Assembly: GCA_937890245.1 (NCBI GenBank)
Contig: CALACF010000040.1
Coordinates: forward strand, 1 to 5,494
Direction of reading: 5' to 3'
DNA: 5,494 nucleotides
Source of the DNA: an uncultured Flavobacteriales bacterium
GTDB lineage: Bacteria > Bacteroidota > Bacteroidia > Flavobacteriales_D > Sanyastnellaceae
Made by a program: the position numbers and the translations under genes. Below the pieces are notes generated by a model. It was not told where the DNA came from, did no database searches, and worked only from the letters and a program-made list of their open reading frames with translations. Positions 1-5,494 of this stretch are shown piece after piece. The first letter of the stretch is position 1, and each line of letters begins with the position of its first letter.

Positions 1-234
1 GGCAACTTGGATGCTTCTATCACTGGAACAGGTGGTTCTGGCGGAGGTCCTAACGCAGGCCAAGACACTATTTGTCTTGCTGACGGCTCATGTCTCTCTG
101 TATTTGTAGGTGGTGGTGGCTTCCCCACAGAAGTAGGTTGGACGATCGCTGATGTTATTACTGGAGAGTCTCTCGCCGGCGCAACAGGCGGCGGTATTTA
201 CGACTTCTACTTCGGTACAGATGTTCAAACTTGT
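1..234 (+). other. Protein domain: C-terminal half of a D/W module (B0)
   Basis: Residues up to 76 match the second half of the modules seen later: a CLADGSC stretch (Cys23, Cys29), a Gly-rich strand, then PTEVGW (Trp45), a TGE turn, a second Gly-rich stretch and a closing Cys76. The first half, with its expected DxFGDGW motif, would lie upstream of the window. This supports the gene continuing well beyond the left edge. Confidence 0.6.
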
Positions 235-3200
235 GGATGTACGGACGACACAGCTTTGAACTTTGACGGCGATGCTACTGCTGACGACGGATCTTGCGTG
301 TTCCCAAGCTGCCCAGAAGGGCAAGCCTTGGTTCAGTTCATGATGTACGACACCTTCGGCGACGGATGGGACGGCACAACGTACACCTTGTATGACGGAG
401 ACGGCAACGCCGTGACTTCTGGCTCAATTGACAACGCTCAGTTTGTGTTGGACGAAGGCGCACAGGCGTACGACTTCTTCTGCCTATCAACGACTTCTTG
501 TTATACGCTCACGCTCGCTGGTGGTTTATGGCCTGGAGAGAAGGAGTGGCAAATCATTGATTACATCACGGGCGACGTGCTGTATGATTACACGAACGGT
601 GACGGCTTCGGCTCGTTCGGTGTTTCTGGGCCTGGCGTGCAGTGCGGTTGCATGAACACCTCAGCTTACAACTTTGATGCGGCTGCAACAGCTGACGACG
701 GTACGTGTTTCGCACCTGATTGTGACGGCAACGCTGATAGCACGAGCTATATGTTCCACTTGACGCACGACATCTACCTCTACTGGGGTAACAACTCGGC
801 GTACATCTACGACTTGAACACCGGTGACACTTTGTTGGCTGCGGGTCTTGACCCTTCTGACAACTCTTACACGCCTGAGTATGCTGAGGATGTTGTGAGC
901 AGCTTCTGGCAGTTCTGTGTCCCGAATGACGCTTGCCTTGCATTGTCTGCAGGCGGCGGCTCTCCAGCCGGCACGCCAAACTGGGAGATCATGGAGTTCA
1001 ACGGTACAGTTGTTCACTCTGGATCACTCGGCGTATATGACATCGGGTTCGGTGCGGACGCGGCTACATGTGTGAGCGGTTGTACGCTCGCTGCAGCGAT
1101 CAACTACAACGCAGACGCGACCATCGATGATGGTTCTTGCGTGGTGTGTGATGCGGGCCAACTCGGCTTGACAATCGGTCTCCAAGACGATTTCGGAAAC
1201 GGATGGTACAGCGGAAACGGCGGGTACTACTTTGTATCTGAAGCTACGGGCGACACCGTCCTCACTGGCACCATGGAAGGCGGCTCTACGTACTTAGAGA
1301 ACATTGCATGTGTTGAAGTTGGGTGTTACACCTTCTCTACAACTACATTGTACGGAACAGAGGGATGGAGCTTGGCTGACAACCTCGGAAACGAGTACGC
1401 GGCTTTGACTTACGGTCCTACGGAGGGTTACCCCGTTGCATTTGGCGGAACGGATGCTACAGATTGTGGCTTCACAGGATGTACAGACGCAACAGCGGTC
1501 AACTACAACCTCTCAGCTTCTGTGGACGACGCTTCATGTGTTTATGCACCTGGCAACGACCTCCAAGAGAATGCACAAGCGATTGCTTGTGGTTTGACCC
1601 TTCCTGGAACGCTCGAGTGGGCTTCTGGTGATGAGTACAACGGCACAACAGTGCTGGGCAACCCAATTTCGAACAACGGTGCCATCTGGTATGAGTTCAA
1701 TGCGGGATCTGACCAGCAAGTCACGTTCAACCTTTGCGCATCTGAAGATGCTGTCAACGGTGTGACCGACACTGATGTTATCGCCTTTGTCCAGAACACA
1801 GATGGAAGCTTGACTGCGATTGCCACGAACGACGACAACCCTGCGTGTAACGCGGTGTTCAACTCGATTCTGACAATCAACGCTGAGCAAGGAAATAACT
1901 ACTTCTTGCGTGTCGGCACTTGGTCTAGCACGACGACCCAAACGGGAATCGTTGTGTCGGTGACATGTGCTGATTGCCCAGATGGCTTCCCATCAAATGA
2001 CGACCTCTGCACATTGGCCTTGCCACTTGTTGATGGTGGTGATTACAGTGGTAGCCTCTGTTGTACTGGTCCTGATGATGACTTCGGATTGGGCTCACTT
2101 AGTATCTACGCAACGGCTTACGGTGTGTGGTACGAGCTCGAGCAAGTTGATCCATTCAACATGTACTCGGTGACGATTGACGCAACAGGTCAAGGTGCCA
2201 TCGGTTATGGCGTATACACCTTGGGCGATGACTGTACCGATTTGAACGACACCCAAGGCGGTGTGATTCAAGGTTCACTGCAAGCTGAGATGAACGGTTG
2301 GTTCGCTACTGAGGTTGCGGGGCCAGTCCAAGTTAACATCCCGGTTTCTGCTGGTGGTACATACTATCTCTACCTGTGGACGACTCAACCAGCTGATTGC
2401 GGTACGTACGCGTTGTCTGCTGTGGGTGAGGTGCTCGGTTGCACTGACGCAACGGCATCCAACTACAATGATGCCGCTACGGTCAACGACGGATGTATCT
2501 ACATCGGTGTGACCCAAGCAAACGACAGCTGTTCTAACGCTATTGCTGTTGCATGTGGCTCGACCACATCTGGCAATACTGGCGGTTCAACCGTTGCTGG
2601 TGCAGCTGACCCTTGTGGGACGGCAGGCGCTGGTGTGTGGTACAACTTTGACAACGCCAACACGGAGCAGCTCGTAACGATCAGCACGTGTGGTTCAACG
2701 GTGAACACCGAGTTCGAGCTCTACCAGAGTGTCGATGCTGCGGACGTTACCCTTGAGGTGAACTCTTTGAGCACGACGAACTACGGAAACATCTCAGCAG
2801 TGATTGAGTACAACGGTGTTGTTGTTGCAACCATCCCAGCTGGTGACCTGTTCGCAACATTGTTTAACAACTTCTACTACGCTCTTTCTGGTGGTGACTA
2901 CACGGTCACGTTCACCAACGAGGGCACAGAGAACGATGGCTTGACTGCAACAGTGATTGATTCGTATGGCAACCTCAACACGCTGATGTGTTCAGGTGGT
3001 TGTTCTACCGCACCAACGGTTTGCATGACCTTGTCAATGGTCATGGACAGTTTCTCAGGCGAGACGTCTTGGGATGTTGTTGACGCTGGCGGAAACGTTG
3101 TCGCTTCAGGTGATAACTACGGTGGAAACAACAACGCTACGGTTACAGCTGACTTCTGCGTTGCTGCTGGCAGCTACACCCTCAACATGTATGACTCATT

Positions 3201-4689
3201 TGGAGATGGTGGTCCAGACTACACGTTGACGACTTCTGACGGTGACGAGCTGGTGAACACCTTTTTGGGTGGATCGGTTCAGTCTGACAACTTCTCTGTA
3301 GATGCATCACCATACAACCTGCCTGGAGGCGGTACGCTAACGCAAAGCTTCTCCATCTTCGGTGGGTCTGGCTTCTGCTCTAGCTTGCTTTGTATTGACG
3401 AGGTGAACAACACGGTAGTTGGAACGGAGAGCTGTGACAACGGCCAGACTACGCAAGTGGTCATGGGCGCTGGAACGAGCAACGTCGGTATCTTGGTTAG
3501 CGCTGGCGTTGGATCGCTCGGTGGGCCATTTGACCTGGTGATTTCTTGTGAGCCGGTTGTGTACGGATGTATGGACGCGCTTGCGTGTAACTACGATGCT
3601 ACAGCCAACGTCGCCACGGATTGTGACTTCCTTTCTTGTGTGGATTGCATCTCTGAGTCTTGGAGCTACTGCTACGACTCAAATGAGGAGTGGAGCTTTG
3701 TGTTGACCAATCCCGACGCTACTGGAAACATCGTAATGGTGATGAACAACGGCATCGAGCAGAACTGGGACGACCTCATTATCCACGATGGTCCGAACGC
3801 TACTGACCCTGTGCTGTACAACGCCGACATTGACGGAGCGGATACAGAGAACTACATCGTTATCTCTTCAGGGGCAGAAATGCTTGTGACGTTTGACTCT
3901 GATGGGTCTGTCAGCTGCGTAAGCGGTACAGACGATGGTTTGGGTATCAACCTTGAGATCTACTGTGCTCCTGCACCGAGCGTTGACTGTGCTGATTCTA
4001 CTGCTTGTAACTTCACCATGGCTCCTGATTTCGCTGACAACACAATGTGTGACTTCAGCTGCTTGGGTTGTACTGATGGAGACGCTATCAACACGAATAT
4101 CTTCGCTACAATTGATGATGGTTCTTGTTGCTACGGCGAGGCTCAGATTACGATTAACATGTTCGACAGCTTCGGTGACGGATGGAACGGAAACACGTAC
4201 GAGTTGTACTTGGACGATGTTCTCGTCGCTTCTGGTACTGTTGAATCTGGTGATTTCGCTTCAGATGAAATCTGTCTTGATGCGGTCGGCTGTTACAGCA
4301 TGACTGTCGGCGGCGGCTCATTTGCTTCTGAGGTTAGCTGGTCTATCACTGGTGGTTCTAACGGCGATCTTGCTGGTGGAACTGGATCATTCATGATGGG
4401 CCTCGGCACTGATTGTACTTCAGGTTGTACTGTGCTTTGCGCAGCGAACTACGAGGATCCAGCTACGGTGGACATCTCTGACGAGGCGCTCTGTAACTTT
4501 GACTTGACTGCAGGTTGTACGTACGAGACAGCTGACAACTACGACTTAGCTCTGGGTGCCAACTACGACGACGGTTCTTGTACGTTCTCTCTGAGCAACC
4601 CTTGTCCTACGGACTTGAACGATGATGGAGGTACAACAACAAGTGACCTGTTGATCTTCTTGGGTGCGTTCGGAACGGACTGCGACTAA
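1..4689 (+). CDS. Giant secreted, Cys-rich, highly acidic multidomain repeat protein (5' partial)
   Basis: The frame is open from base 1 and ends at TAA 4687-4689. The first possible start, TTG at 7, lies inside repeat sequence, so the real start and any signal peptide are upstream. Visible parts in order: half a D/W module; D/W modules at residues 102-213, 239-355 and 381-487; beta-sandwich modules at 516-654 and 657-807; a split sandwich at 838-1181; a CUB-like domain at 1211-1320; a D/W module at 1375-1470; and an EF-hand-like tail at 1531-1560. Ten short Cys repeats link the modules. About 72 Cys (probable disulfides), many Asp-rich loops and no internal membrane segment argue for an extracellular, calcium-stabilised surface or matrix protein; adhesion is a guess. 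Lys occurs only at 179 and Arg only at 635. No enzyme motif was recognised. The typical type IX secretion C-terminal domain is not apparent. The gene identity is firm as a class; the exact role is unknown. Confidence 0.93.
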   Translation, partial: GNLDASITGTGGSGGGPNAGQDTICLADGSCLSVFVGGGGFPTEVGWTIADVITGESLAGATGGGIYDFYFGTDVQTCGCTDDTALNFDGDATADDGSCVFPSCPEGQALVQFMMYDTFGDGWDGTTYTLYDGDGNAVTSGSIDNAQFVLDEGAQAYDFFCLSTTSCYTLTLAGGLWPGEKEWQIIDYITGDVLYDYTNGDGFGSFGVSGPGVQCGCMNTSAYNFDAAATADDGTCFAPDCDGNADSTSYMFHLTHDIYLYWGNNSAYIYDLNTGDTLLAAGLDPSDNSYTPEYAEDVVSSFWQFCVPNDACLALSAGGGSPAGTPNWEIMEFNGTVVHSGSLGVYDIGFGADAATCVSGCTLAAAINYNADATIDDGSCVVCDAGQLGLTIGLQDDFGNGWYSGNGGYYFVSEATGDTVLTGTMEGGSTYLENIACVEVGCYTFSTTTLYGTEGWSLADNLGNEYAALTYGPTEGYPVAFGGTDATDCGFTGCTDATAVNYNLSASVDDASCVYAPGNDLQENAQAIACGLTLPGTLEWASGDEYNGTTVLGNPISNNGAIWYEFNAGSDQQVTFNLCASEDAVNGVTDTDVIAFVQNTDGSLTAIATNDDNPACNAVFNSILTINAEQGNNYFLRVGTWSSTTTQTGIVVSVTCADCPDGFPSNDDLCTLALPLVDGGDYSGSLCCTGPDDDFGLGSLSIYATAYGVWYELEQVDPFNMYSVTIDATGQGAIGYGVYTLGDDCTDLNDTQGGVIQGSLQAEMNGWFATEVAGPVQVNIPVSAGGTYYLYLWTTQPADCGTYALSAVGEVLGCTDATASNYNDAATVNDGCIYIGVTQANDSCSNAIAVACGSTTSGNTGGSTVAGAADPCGTAGAGVWYNFDNANTEQLVTISTCGSTVNTEFELYQSVDAADVTLEVNSLSTTNYGNISAVIEYNGVVVATIPAGDLFATLFNNFYYALSGGDYTVTFTNEGTENDGLTATVIDSYGNLNTLMCSGGCSTAPTVCMTLSMVMDSFSGETSWDVVDAGGNVVASGDNYGGNNNATVTADFCVAAGSYTLNMYDSFGDGGPDYTLTTSDGDELVNTFLGGSVQSDNFSVDASPYNLPGGGTLTQSFSIFGGSGFCSSLLCIDEVNNTVVGTESCDNGQTTQVVMGAGTSNVGILVSAGVGSLGGPFDLVISCEPVVYGCMDALACNYDATANVATDCDFLSCVDCISESWSYCYDSNEEWSFVLTNPDATGNIVMVMNNGIEQNWDDLIIHDGPNATDPVLYNADIDGADTENYIVISSGAEMLVTFDSDGSVSCVSGTDDGLGINLEIYCAPAPSVDCADSTACNFTMAPDFADNTMCDFSCLGCTDGDAINTNIFATIDDGSCCYGEAQITINMFDSFGDGWNGNTYELYLDDVLVASGTVESGDFASDEICLDAVGCYSMTVGGGSFASEVSWSITGGSNGDLAGGTGSFMMGLGTDCTSGCTVLCAANYEDPATVDISDEALCNFDLTAGCTYETADNYDLALGANYDDGSCTFSLSNPCPTDLNDDGGTTTSDLLIFLGAFGTDCD
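310..645 (+). other. Protein domain: D/W module B1
   Basis: Residues 102-213 run from Cys to Cys. The first half has an Asp-rich loop, YDTFGDGWDG (Asp115, Asp119, Trp121, Asp122), followed by an aromatic beta strand and a DGDGN turn. The middle has FFCL (Cys159) and SCYTLTL (Cys165). The second half has PGEKEW (Trp181) and a TGD turn. The spacing of Asp and Gly suggests calcium binding. The only Lys of the visible protein, Lys179, is here. The same order of halves recurs in B3 and B5. Confidence 0.75.
721..1071 (+). other. Protein domain: degenerate D/W module B2
   Basis: Residues 239-355 lie between the second and third Cys repeats, where a D/W module is expected. The second half is recognisable: FCVPNDAC (Cys304, Cys310), a Gly-rich strand, TPNW (Trp326) and a closing Cys355. 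The first half lacks DxFGDGW; the equivalent place reads THDIYLYWGNNSAY, so the Asp loop seems lost or replaced. Confidence 0.6.
1147..1467 (+). other. Protein domain: D/W module B3
   Basis: Residues 381-487 begin with Cys381 and carry DDFGNGW (Asp394, Asp395, Trp400), in which Asn replaces the second Asp of the usual loop. Then come ACVEVGCYTF (Cys435, Cys440), TEGW (Trp454) and a closing Cys487 just before the fourth Cys repeat. The order of halves is the same as in B1. Confidence 0.7.
1552..1968 (+). other. Protein domain: NDxC/GVWYxF-type beta-sandwich, copy 1
   Basis: Residues 516-654 follow a plan common in Bacteroidota secreted proteins: an opening ND with ACG (Cys528), GAIWYEF (558-564), QVTFNLC (Cys577), a DTDVIAF strand, ATNDDNPAC (Cys614), a YFLRVGT strand and a final VTC (Cys654). 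This looks like a jelly-roll or PPC-like binding module, probably glycan- or protein-binding. That role comes from general knowledge of such folds, not from any catalytic residue here. The only Arg of the visible protein (Arg635) lies in it. Confidence 0.65.
1975..2427 (+). other. Protein domain: NDxC/GVWYxF-type beta-sandwich, copy 2
   Basis: Residues 657-807 start directly after copy 1 with no Cys repeat between. SNDDLC (Cys668), a CC pair at 685-686, YGVWYEL (705-711), a VTIDATG strand, YGVYTLGDDC (Cys743), a GGTYYLYLW strand and CGTYALSAVG mark the same strand order as copy 1. The stretch 748-770 is longer than in copy 1. The fifth Cys repeat follows at once. Confidence 0.6.
2518..3549 (+). 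other. Protein domain: NDxC/GVWYxF beta-sandwich, copy 3, apparently split by an inserted region
   Basis: The first part (residues 838-907) has NDSC, VACG, AGVWYNF, LVTISTC and TEFELYQ. The matching second part seems to resume only at residue 1118, with FGGSGFCSSLLCI, an ESC site, the ILVSAG strand and DLVISC (Cys1181). The two parts together give about 134 residues, close to the 139 of copy 1. Residues 908-1117 (bases 2728-3357) would then be an insertion between two strands. The alternative is a truncated copy followed by an unrelated half-copy. Confidence 0.55.
3013..3300 (+). other. Protein domain: D/W module with its halves in reversed order, inside the insertion
   Basis: Residues 1003-1098 show the W half first, with CMTLSMVMD and ETSW (Trp1022) then DAGGNVVASG. 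After DFC (Cys1051) comes the D half, YDSFGDGGPDY (Asp1063, Asp1067) and a strand ending near DNFSV. In B1, B3 and B5 the D half comes first. The preceding stretch (about 911-990) may be a further weak copy, with GGDYTVTF and DSYGN. Confidence 0.55.
3637..3966 (+). other. Protein domain: CUB-like
   Basis: Residues 1211-1320 match the CUB beta-sandwich plan: a Cys pair at the start (1211, 1214) and Cys1222; a hydrophobic strand NIVMVMN; WDDLIIHDGP (Trp1254 to Pro1263), which corresponds to the WDxLxIYDG core; ISSG (1286-1289) and MLVTFDSDGSVS (1292-1303), which correspond to the SSGxxLxVxFxSDxS motif; then Cys1304 and a closing IYC (Cys1320). CUB domains usually bind protein or sugar partners, often with calcium. 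It is flanked by the two Cys repeats that have an extra cysteine. Confidence 0.75.
4129..4416 (+). other. Protein domain: D/W module B5
   Basis: Residues 1375-1470 follow the eighth Cys repeat directly (Cys1374, Cys1375). FDSFGDGWNG (Asp1387, Asp1391, Trp1393) is the best-kept Asp loop besides B1. CLDAVGCYSM (Cys1423, Cys1429), SEVSW (Trp1445) and the closing Cys1470 complete the module in the B1 order. The W half closely resembles the N-terminal half-module B0 (a GGG stretch followed by EVxW). Confidence 0.75.
4597..4686 (+). other. C-terminal dockerin-like single EF-hand tail
   Basis: Residues 1531-1560 end the protein. The 12-residue loop at 1536-1547 (bases 4612-4647) has Asp1, Asn3, Asp5, Gly6 and Asp12, as in a dockerin type I or EF-hand calcium loop, followed by the helix LLIFLGAFG. 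Only one loop is present, whereas classical dockerins have two. Cys1533 and Cys1559 bracket it and could close a disulfide. A role in anchoring, secretion or partner binding is inferred from its position at the extreme C-terminus. Confidence 0.6.
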
Positions 4690-4703
4690 GTTGACAACAT
4701 CAA

Positions 4704-4717
4704 GCTGAGCGATCAGC
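4704..4717 (+). other. Small hairpin GCTGA-GCGA-TCAGC in the 3' UTR
   Basis: A perfect 5-bp stem closes a GCGA loop, which fits the stable GNRA tetraloop class, 15 bases after the stop codon. There is no T-tract, so it is not a terminator. It may protect or process the 3' end of the mRNA, or be chance. Confidence 0.3.
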
Positions 4718-4735
4718 GACAATGACTGAATTGGG

Positions 4736-4767
4736 AAGGCCCGGCTATATGCCGGGCCTTTTCTATT
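4736..4767 (+). terminator. Rho-independent terminator of the giant gene
   Basis: A perfect inverted repeat, AAGGCCCGGC (4736-4745) and GCCGGGCCTT (4751-4760), encloses the 5-base loop TATAT. Eight of the ten pairs are G:C, and the stem runs into TTTTCTATT (4759-4767). It lies 46 bases after the stop codon. The opposite strand has no good T-tract after the hairpin, so it works mainly for + strand transcription. Confidence 0.92.
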
Positions 4768-4802
4768 GTCGATGGTTTGTTTGCCTGGTCGATATTCGCG
4801 CA

Positions 4803-5494
4803 ATGCAAAAGGCGATTTGGGTAACCGGGGCAGGTTCGGGAATTGGGCGTGCCACGGCGTTGCGCTTGGAGCTCGAGGGCTACGCTGTAGTTTTAACAGG
4901 TCGCACGTCTTCGAGCCTTGAGGAAACCCGTGGCTTGATGACGCGGCCTGGCATTCATCCTGTGCTTGCCTTGGACGTTGCCGATCGATTGGCAGTGAAG
5001 CAAGGCTTGAAGGAAGTGTTCGAAGATGGCGGACTACAATTGGTTGGCGTCTTTGCCAATGCCGGTATCGGCGGCGCGAATGAATACGCGGTTGATTCAG
5101 AAGCGGACCGTTGGGATGAGATCCTAGAGTCGAATCTTACAGGCGTCTATGTGACCTTGCATGAGGCGCGTGCCTGGTTGCTCAAAGCTGATCAAGGGGT
5201 CAAGCACGCTGTTGTCACATCGAGCGTTCTGGCTCGGTTTGGCGTTCCTGGCCAAACGGCCTATATCACGTCAAAGGCGGGCCTCTTGGGCCTTGTTCGG
5301 AGCTTGGCAGTAGAGTGGGGGCCGGAGGGCATCTTGGTTAATGCAATTTGTCCGGGCTGGGTGGAGACAGACATGGCCCGGGAGAGCTTGGCTCGTATTG
5401 CAAAGGCACAGGGAAAGAGCTACGCGGTGTGTTGCAAGGAGCAATGTGCCATTCTTCCATCGGGGCGCATGAGCGAGCCCGAGGAAATTGCCGC
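4803..5494 (+). CDS. Classical short-chain dehydrogenase/reductase (SDR), FabG-like, 3' partial
   Basis: From ATG 4803 the frame stays open for 230 codons to the window edge. It encodes a Rossmann-fold NAD(P)-dependent oxidoreductase of the cytosol. Seen motifs: TGAGSGIG cofactor loop (8-15); TGR after the second strand (32-34), where Arg34 suggests NADPH; DV (58-59), adenine site; ANAG (85-88), NNAG in most relatives; and a full catalytic set of Asn111, Ser141, Tyr154 and Lys158, with PGWVETDM (184-191) after it. The start gives the usual six residues before the first glycine motif. Classical SDRs are about 250 residues, so roughly 20-30 residues are missing at the right edge. The lid (about 192-222) has Cys210, Cys211 and Cys215. 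The substrate cannot be told from sequence; 3-oxoacyl-ACP reductase-like or another alcohol/ketone reductase are options. It follows the terminator, so it probably has its own promoter. Confidence 0.93.
   Translation, partial: MQKAIWVTGAGSGIGRATALRLELEGYAVVLTGRTSSSLEETRGLMTRPGIHPVLALDVADRLAVKQGLKEVFEDGGLQLVGVFANAGIGGANEYAVDSEADRWDEILESNLTGVYVTLHEARAWLLKADQGVKHAVVTSSVLARFGVPGQTAYITSKAGLLGLVRSLAVEWGPEGILVNAICPGWVETDMARESLARIAKAQGKSYAVCCKEQCAILPSGRMSEPEEIA

Larger units (their letters stand above)
235..4581 (+). repeat. Ten diverged copies of a 20-24-residue Cys/Asn-Tyr protein repeat
   Basis: The consensus is GCTDxxAxNYx, then about five residues, then DDGSC. Copies lie at bases 235-297, 646-708, 1078-1140, 1477-1539, 2437-2496, 3565-3624, 3985-4050, 4066-4128, 4423-4494 and 4513-4581. 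They usually sit between larger modules, with one Cys at each end and an Asp-rich tail, which suggests a small disulfide- and perhaps calcium-stabilised spacer. Copies 1-4 and 8 keep the DDGSC-type end. Copy 5 has lost one residue (NDGC). Copies 6, 7 and 9 carry an extra Cys near the Asn and end in CDF or CNF. Copy 8 has NT in place of NY. Copies 9 and 10 are lengthened in the second half. The copies differ clearly at the DNA level, so they are old. The motif is familiar from marine Bacteroidota surface proteins; its function is not known to me. Confidence 0.85.
4690..4802. other. Intergenic region between the giant gene and the reductase gene
   Basis: These 113 bases hold a small hairpin near the stop codon, a strong intrinsic terminator, and then about 35 bases before the reductase start. 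In that last stretch I see no convincing Shine-Dalgarno and no well-spaced TTTG / TAnnTTTG pair of the kind described for Bacteroidota promoters. No small gene is supported. Confidence 0.7.

Noticed and set aside
7..9. TTG at base 7 as the true start of the giant gene
   Set aside because: The frame is open to base 1, the first residues are already inside a module half, and no signal peptide or ribosome binding site is seen. The gene continues upstream.
235..297. Thrombospondin type 3 or RTX calcium repeats
   Set aside because: The Asp pattern is superficially similar, but the GC...NY...DDGSC plan with two Cys about 20 residues apart does not fit DxDxDGxxD or GGxGxDxUx repeats.
566..979. Open frame on the minus strand, 137 codons, and other minus-strand frames at 661-1017, 1534-1941 and 2275-2517
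   Set aside because: They lie wholly inside the giant gene, opposite well-supported domains, and their translations show no family motif. They are rich in Arg and Ser, as expected for reverse complements of this coding sequence.
3935..4303. Plus-strand open frame of 122 codons in another phase
   Set aside because: It overlaps the CUB-like end, two Cys repeats and module B5, whose reading frame is clearly conserved. The alternative product has no recognisable motif.
235..4581. CRISPR array or DNA-level tandem repeat
   Set aside because: The repeats are conserved in protein, not DNA; spacing is irregular and the whole stretch is coding.
4776..4800. Bacteroidota-type promoter (TTTG at 4776, TATTCGCG at 4793)
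   Set aside because: The spacer is only about 13 bases and the -7 element matches poorly. No alternative pair fits better.
4546..4803. Minus-strand open frame of 85 codons across the gene end and terminator
   Set aside because: It runs through the EF-hand tail and the terminator hairpin and has no visible domain or ribosome site.

Overview
The window holds the 3' part of one very large secreted-protein gene (bases 1-4689, at least 1,562 codons, 5' end outside the window), a 113-base intergenic gap with a strong intrinsic terminator, and the 5' part of a short-chain dehydrogenase/reductase gene (from 4803, running off the right edge). Both genes are on the + strand. No RNA gene, mobile element, CRISPR array or DNA-level tandem repeat was seen.

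The organism is most likely a marine member of the Bacteroidota, probably Flavobacteriales. The evidence is the style of the large protein: repeats of the form GCTDATAxNYN...DDGSC, DxFGDGW modules, NDxC...GVWYxF beta-sandwich modules and a C-terminal DLNxDGxxxxxDLLxFLGxFG tail, a combination I associate with secreted proteins of that group. Neither gene has a visible Shine-Dalgarno that decides its start, which fits but does not prove this. Base composition is around half G+C, so a low-GC Flavobacterium is unlikely. The lineage call is inference.

Residue numbers for the large protein count the TTG at base 7 as residue 1 (residue n begins at base 3n+4); this is a numbering convention, since the true start lies upstream. 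Layout: D/W modules B0-B3 (to residue 487) joined by short Cys repeats; two beta-sandwich modules (516-654, 657-807); a third sandwich (838-1181) that appears split by about 210 inserted residues; a CUB-like domain (1211-1320); a last D/W module (1375-1470); two more Cys repeats; and a single dockerin-like EF-hand loop at the extreme C-terminus. The protein has about 72 cysteines and about 209 Asp/Glu but only one Lys and one Arg, which is its most unusual property.

The two genes show no functional link. The terminator separates them, and the reductase is an ordinary cytosolic enzyme with normal Lys/Arg content.
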